The notes under the pieces: generated by a model | Told to the model about the DNA's origin: nothing | Databases searched by the model: none | What the model saw: only the letters and a program-made list of their open reading frames with translations | Source of the DNA: CBFGRU01 sp965651255 | GTDB lineage: Bacteria > Planctomycetota > Phycisphaerae > Phycisphaerales > SM1A02 | Reading direction: 5' to 3' | DNA: 7,946 nt | Assembly: GCA_965651255.1 (NCBI GenBank) | Contig: CBFGRU010000143.1 | Span: 1 to 7,946 of the forward strand | Translations under genes and position numbers: made by a program | In this document: one piece after another, positions 5,370 to 7,946 of the stretch | Numbering within the stretch: position 1 is the first letter of the stretch | How the letters are laid out: each line of letters starts with the position of its first letter

Positions 5370-6560
5370 TCAGCCGTGGTCGGCTCCGTCTTCGTGCCCG
5401 GTTCGTTCGTGCCACGCGGCCAGTACCGCCTTCTCGCGCTCGGCGGAAAGGCCGGGGCGCATGCGCCCTCGCGCATCCTGCACGCCGAACTCATATTCCG
5501 CGGGCCGCGTCTCTCGGTGCCAGGCAAGATTTGCACTGACCGTTTCCGCCAGGGGACGGAAGGTCAGGCCTGCCTTGATGGCGCGCGAGCAATCGACGCG
5601 ATGAAATCCTTCGTACCCCTCGCGCGGCGGAATCCACAGCGGCATCTGCATCCATCCTCCCACCTGGTTCGCCGCCAGAAAATCAGCATCGGCCCAGGTG
5701 AACTGCGCATCGCTGCCGCAGACCGCCTTGCAGCCGTACAGCACCTCCGCGATGTTGGTCGGTGCCGATGGGCCGTTCGTGTTGAAGACACCGGTGATGT
5801 TCTGCTCAAGGCAGTGAACGATGAACTGGGCGAGATCCCGCACATCGATGTACTGAACGGGGTCCGACGGATTGCCCGGCGCAAGGACTTCGCCGCCACG
5901 CGCAATGCGCACCGGCCAATAGGTAAACCGATCGGTCGGATCGCCCGGCCCGACGATCAACCCCGGTCGAATGTTTGTCGCGCGGCCGGGCATCGCTTCT
6001 TCCGCGGCCTGCTCACACAGCGCCTTGAGCGGCCCGTAGAAGCGGCCGACTTCCTCGTTGGTCGGGTCTTCCATCGTGTCCACCGGATCGTCCTCGTTGA
6101 TTCCGACCTGGCGCATGGTGCCGTACACCGAGATGGATGAGATGAACACGTACTGCTTGACAACCGGCGCGAGCAACTCGGCACTGGCCTTCACGATGCG
6201 CGGGACGTATCCGGAGGTATCGATCACCGCATCCCATCGTCGGCCCTTGAGTGCATTCAGTCCTTCACCGCGATTGGGATCACGGTCACCGACGAGCTTT
6301 TCGAGATTGTCAAAGAGGTGCGGGTTGGTGCGGCCGCGATTGAAGAGCGTGACTTCATGCCCACGCGCGAGTGCGTACTCAACGGTTTCCGGCCCGAGAA
6401 AGGCCGTTCCGCCGAGCATCAGGATGCGGAGCTTCTCACCGGCGGGGGCGATGGATGCATCCTGCCGGCGACGAGGCATGGCCGATGCCGCACCGGCAAG
6501 ACCGATGGCTGCACCCGTGGCGAGGGAGGTTTGAAGAAACGAGCGACGTGTGCTCTGCAT
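5370..6560 (-). CDS. Tat-exported NAD(P)-binding epimerase/dehydratase-like protein (SDR superfamily)
   Basis: Rossmann-fold oxidoreductase or epimerase of the NAD-dependent epimerase/dehydratase group, close in motif style to the plant CSP41/atypical SDR branch; the substrate is unknown. 396 residues from ATG 6558-6560, which has AGGAG 8 bases upstream; the longer open frame to 6707 lacks both. The N-terminus is a twin-arginine signal: STRRSFLQ (3-10), hydrophobic region 11-25, likely cleavage after ASA (27). The mature protein would therefore fold with its cofactor in the cytoplasm and then be exported. LRILMLGGTAFLG (44-56) is the nucleotide-binding loop, and LFNRGR (72-77) suggests that NADP is possible. 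FISSISVYG (139-147) and YGPLK (175-179) fit the SDR Ser and Tyr-x-x-x-Lys positions. IRPGLIVGPGD (197-207) and VQYIDVRDLA (235-244) are conserved family segments. It is convergent with atpG and divergent from the transporter gene. Confidence 0.9.
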   Translation of the reverse strand: MQSTRRSFLQTSLATGAAIGLAGAASAMPRRRQDASIAPAGEKLRILMLGGTAFLGPETVEYALARGHEVTLFNRGRTNPHLFDNLEKLVGDRDPNRGEGLNALKGRRWDAVIDTSGYVPRIVKASAELLAPVVKQYVFISSISVYGTMRQVGINEDDPVDTMEDPTNEEVGRFYGPLKALCEQAAEEAMPGRATNIRPGLIVGPGDPTDRFTYWPVRIARGGEVLAPGNPSDPVQYIDVRDLAQFIVHCLEQNITGVFNTNGPSAPTNIAEVLYGCKAVCGSDAQFTWADADFLAANQVGGWMQMPLWIPPREGYEGFHRVDCSRAIKAGLTFRPLAETVSANLAWHRETRPAEYEFGVQDARGRMRPGLSAEREKAVLAAWHERTGHEDGADHG

Positions 6561-6568
6561 GGGTGAAT

Positions 6569-6573
6569 CTCCT
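6569..6573 (-). promoter_or_regulatory. Ribosome binding site of the Tat-exported epimerase-like gene
   Basis: AGGAG on the - strand, 8 bases before the ATG that opens the twin-arginine signal. It fixes the start against the 49-codon longer frame. In the 127-base divergent gap (6561-6687) I see no convincing -35/-10 pair for either gene. Confidence 0.8.
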
Positions 6574-6687
6574 GGTGTGCCTGTCCGCGTGGTGTGCGAG
6601 ATGGAAATGGTGTACCGCAAGGTGATCAAGCGAGTTGCATACCCGGCTATGAGACTTGTTTTCCGAGAACTGCCACATCGCCCTTGA

Positions 6688-7946
6688 ATGATGGTACAAC
6701 CGCTCAACGTGATTGGCTCGAATGATTCATCCCGTGCGGAGAACTCCGCTCACCCACGGTTGCCGCTGGTCACGCGATGGTTGCGGCTTGAGCCGGGCGA
6801 GGGGGCAGCCGTCGCACTTTCGCTGGTGTATCACTTCTGCCTGCTTGCCGCGTACTACGCATTGAGGCCCGTGCGGGATGAGATCGCCGCCCACGATCGC
6901 GATGTGATTCCCGCACTATGGACATACACGTTCTTCGTCATGCTTGTTGCTGCGCCCGCCTATGCGGTGCTGACCCAGTGGATGTCGCGCAACGTGTTCA
7001 TTCCGATTGCCAATCTGTTCTTCGCCTCGAACATCGTGATCTTCATCATCTTCATGAAGACCGATCCGAATGCAGCGACGTCTTCGACGGTTGAGCGCGT
7101 GTTCTACGTATGGGCAAGTGTCTTCAACCTGTTTGTCATCGCGGTGTTCTGGGGTTTCATGGCGGACCTCTGGCGCAACGATCAGGGCAAACGGTTGTTC
7201 GGATTGATCGCGGTCGGCGGAACGCTCGGCGCGATGACCGGCGGTCTGTTTACCGGCGAGTTCGTGAAGGACATCGGAACCTCGAACGTGCTCATCGGCA
7301 GCATCGTCTTCCTCATCATCGCGACCGGCTGTGCGATTCTGCTGCATCAGCTTGCCGTGCGCGCCGGTTCAAAGACCTCGCGCGGAGCGGCATCCAACGC
7401 CGATTCAGCGGTGCGCGGTCATGCGCTCAACGGCCTTCTGGCGGTCATCCGTTCGCCATATCTCCTGGCGATCTGCGGATTCCTTCTGCTTTACACCGCG
7501 ACCTCGAGCTTTCTCTACTTCGAGAAGTCTGAGATTGTGGGGCTTGCAATCAGTGACCGCGCCGAGCGCACCCAGCTCTACGCGCGTGCAGATGTCTTCG
7601 TCAATGCGCTGACGCTGTTCGGGCAGGGGTTTCTGATTGCGCGGCTCCTGCGCTGGATCGGGGTCGGACTGACCCTCGCGGCGCTTCCACTCGTGACGAT
7701 GCTCGGGTTTGCTCTGCTCGGATTTTCATTGCGCGAGGAGTATGCAGCAGCAACGGATGGCAGCGCGTCGATGCCGGTGCTCGTGGCAGTGAACACGGCT
7801 GCACTCTGGATTGTCATCGCTTTCGATGCGTTCCGTCGCATTGCCAACTTTGTCTTTGCCAAGCCCACGCGCGAAGTGCTCTTTACGCTTGTCAGTCGGC
7901 AGGAGAAGTATCAGTCGAAAACATTCATCGACACGGCGGTGTACCG
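6688..7946 (+). CDS. ATP/ADP-translocase-like (NTP/NDP exchange transporter family) membrane protein, 3' end outside window
   Basis: Multi-spanning inner-membrane protein of the ATP:ADP antiporter-like (TLC) family. Characterised members in intracellular bacteria and plastids exchange nucleotides; members in free-living bacteria have no settled function. The frame opens after TGA 6685 with ATG ATG (6688 or 6691) and runs 419 codons to the right edge without a stop. The start is uncertain: there is no Shine-Dalgarno. A polar N-terminus (1-38) precedes about ten hydrophobic segments (near 40-59, 74-98, 104-123, 138-160, 170-190, 200-222, 255-275, 303-322, 325-346, 363-385). Recognisable motifs are AAYYALRPVRDEI (54-66) in the first helix, FWGFMADLW (154-162), GKRLFGLIAVGGTLGA (167-182), and the C-terminal AKPTREVLFTLVSRQEKY (391-408) with KTFIDTAVY at the edge. 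The central loop at 225-245 is charged and serine-rich. By length, little of the protein should be missing. Family assignment is from remembered motifs. Confidence 0.85.
   Translation, partial: MMVQPLNVIGSNDSSRAENSAHPRLPLVTRWLRLEPGEGAAVALSLVYHFCLLAAYYALRPVRDEIAAHDRDVIPALWTYTFFVMLVAAPAYAVLTQWMSRNVFIPIANLFFASNIVIFIIFMKTDPNAATSSTVERVFYVWASVFNLFVIAVFWGFMADLWRNDQGKRLFGLIAVGGTLGAMTGGLFTGEFVKDIGTSNVLIGSIVFLIIATGCAILLHQLAVRAGSKTSRGAASNADSAVRGHALNGLLAVIRSPYLLAICGFLLLYTATSSFLYFEKSEIVGLAISDRAERTQLYARADVFVNALTLFGQGFLIARLLRWIGVGLTLAALPLVTMLGFALLGFSLREEYAAATDGSASMPVLVAVNTAALWIVIAFDAFRRIANFVFAKPTREVLFTLVSRQEKYQSKTFIDTAVY

Noticed and set aside
5002..5415. Small - strand open frame in the same gap (137 codons)
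   Set aside because: It overlaps the atpG end, the terminator and both repeat-like segments; LPDGRGS and ATLAMTV peptides are typical of translated repeats.
5376..6140. Open frame on the + strand opposite the epimerase-like gene (254 codons)
   Set aside because: Antisense to a well-supported SDR protein; the translation has no recognisable motif.
6561..6707. N-terminal extension of the epimerase-like protein to base 6707
   Set aside because: It has no ribosome binding site, would bury the twin-arginine signal 49 residues inside the protein, and would overlap the start of the divergent transporter gene.

Overview
The window looks like chromosomal DNA from a GC-rich free-living bacterium. The best guess is a member of the Planctomycetota, possibly Phycisphaerae. 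The reasons are the GC-rich codon bias, a pair of PDZ-containing HtrA-like proteins, a Tat-exported Rossmann-fold protein, weak or absent Shine-Dalgarno sequences before some genes, and an intergenic palindrome resembling dispersed repeats that I associate with planctomycetes. This assignment is inference; there is no rRNA or other marker to settle it.

Left part (1-4033, + strand): a compact three-gene cluster. It starts inside an HtrA/DegP-type (S1C) serine protease that keeps its GNSGGP serine motif and two PDZ domains. Fifty-four bases later comes a 738-residue secreted protein that appears to be a catalytically dead relative: two tandem degenerate trypsin-like domains followed by two PDZ domains. 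Its stop overlaps the apparent CTG start of a PhnP-like metallo-beta-lactamase-fold hydrolase. Two short hairpins follow in the 115-base gap.

Middle (4149-5030, + strand): atpG, the gamma subunit of the F1Fo ATP synthase. It stands alone here, without atpA before it or atpD after it. The 339-base gap that follows (5031-5369) holds no convincing gene. It contains a REP-like palindrome, a strong hairpin with an A-tract on one side and a short T-tract on the other (a likely terminator), and a second segment resembling a common bacterial dispersed repeat.

Right part (5370-7946): a divergent pair. On the - strand is a Tat-exported NAD(P)-binding epimerase/dehydratase-like protein. On the + strand is a membrane protein of the ATP/ADP-translocase-like (NTP/NDP exchange transporter) family, whose 3' end lies outside the window; being unterminated, it is easily missed in ORF lists.

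The most interesting elements are the active/inactive HtrA pair, the PhnP-like gene that has no ATG, GTG or TTG start able to include its conserved N-terminus, and the isolated atpG. I see no CRISPR array, tRNA, rRNA, insertion sequence or phage element.
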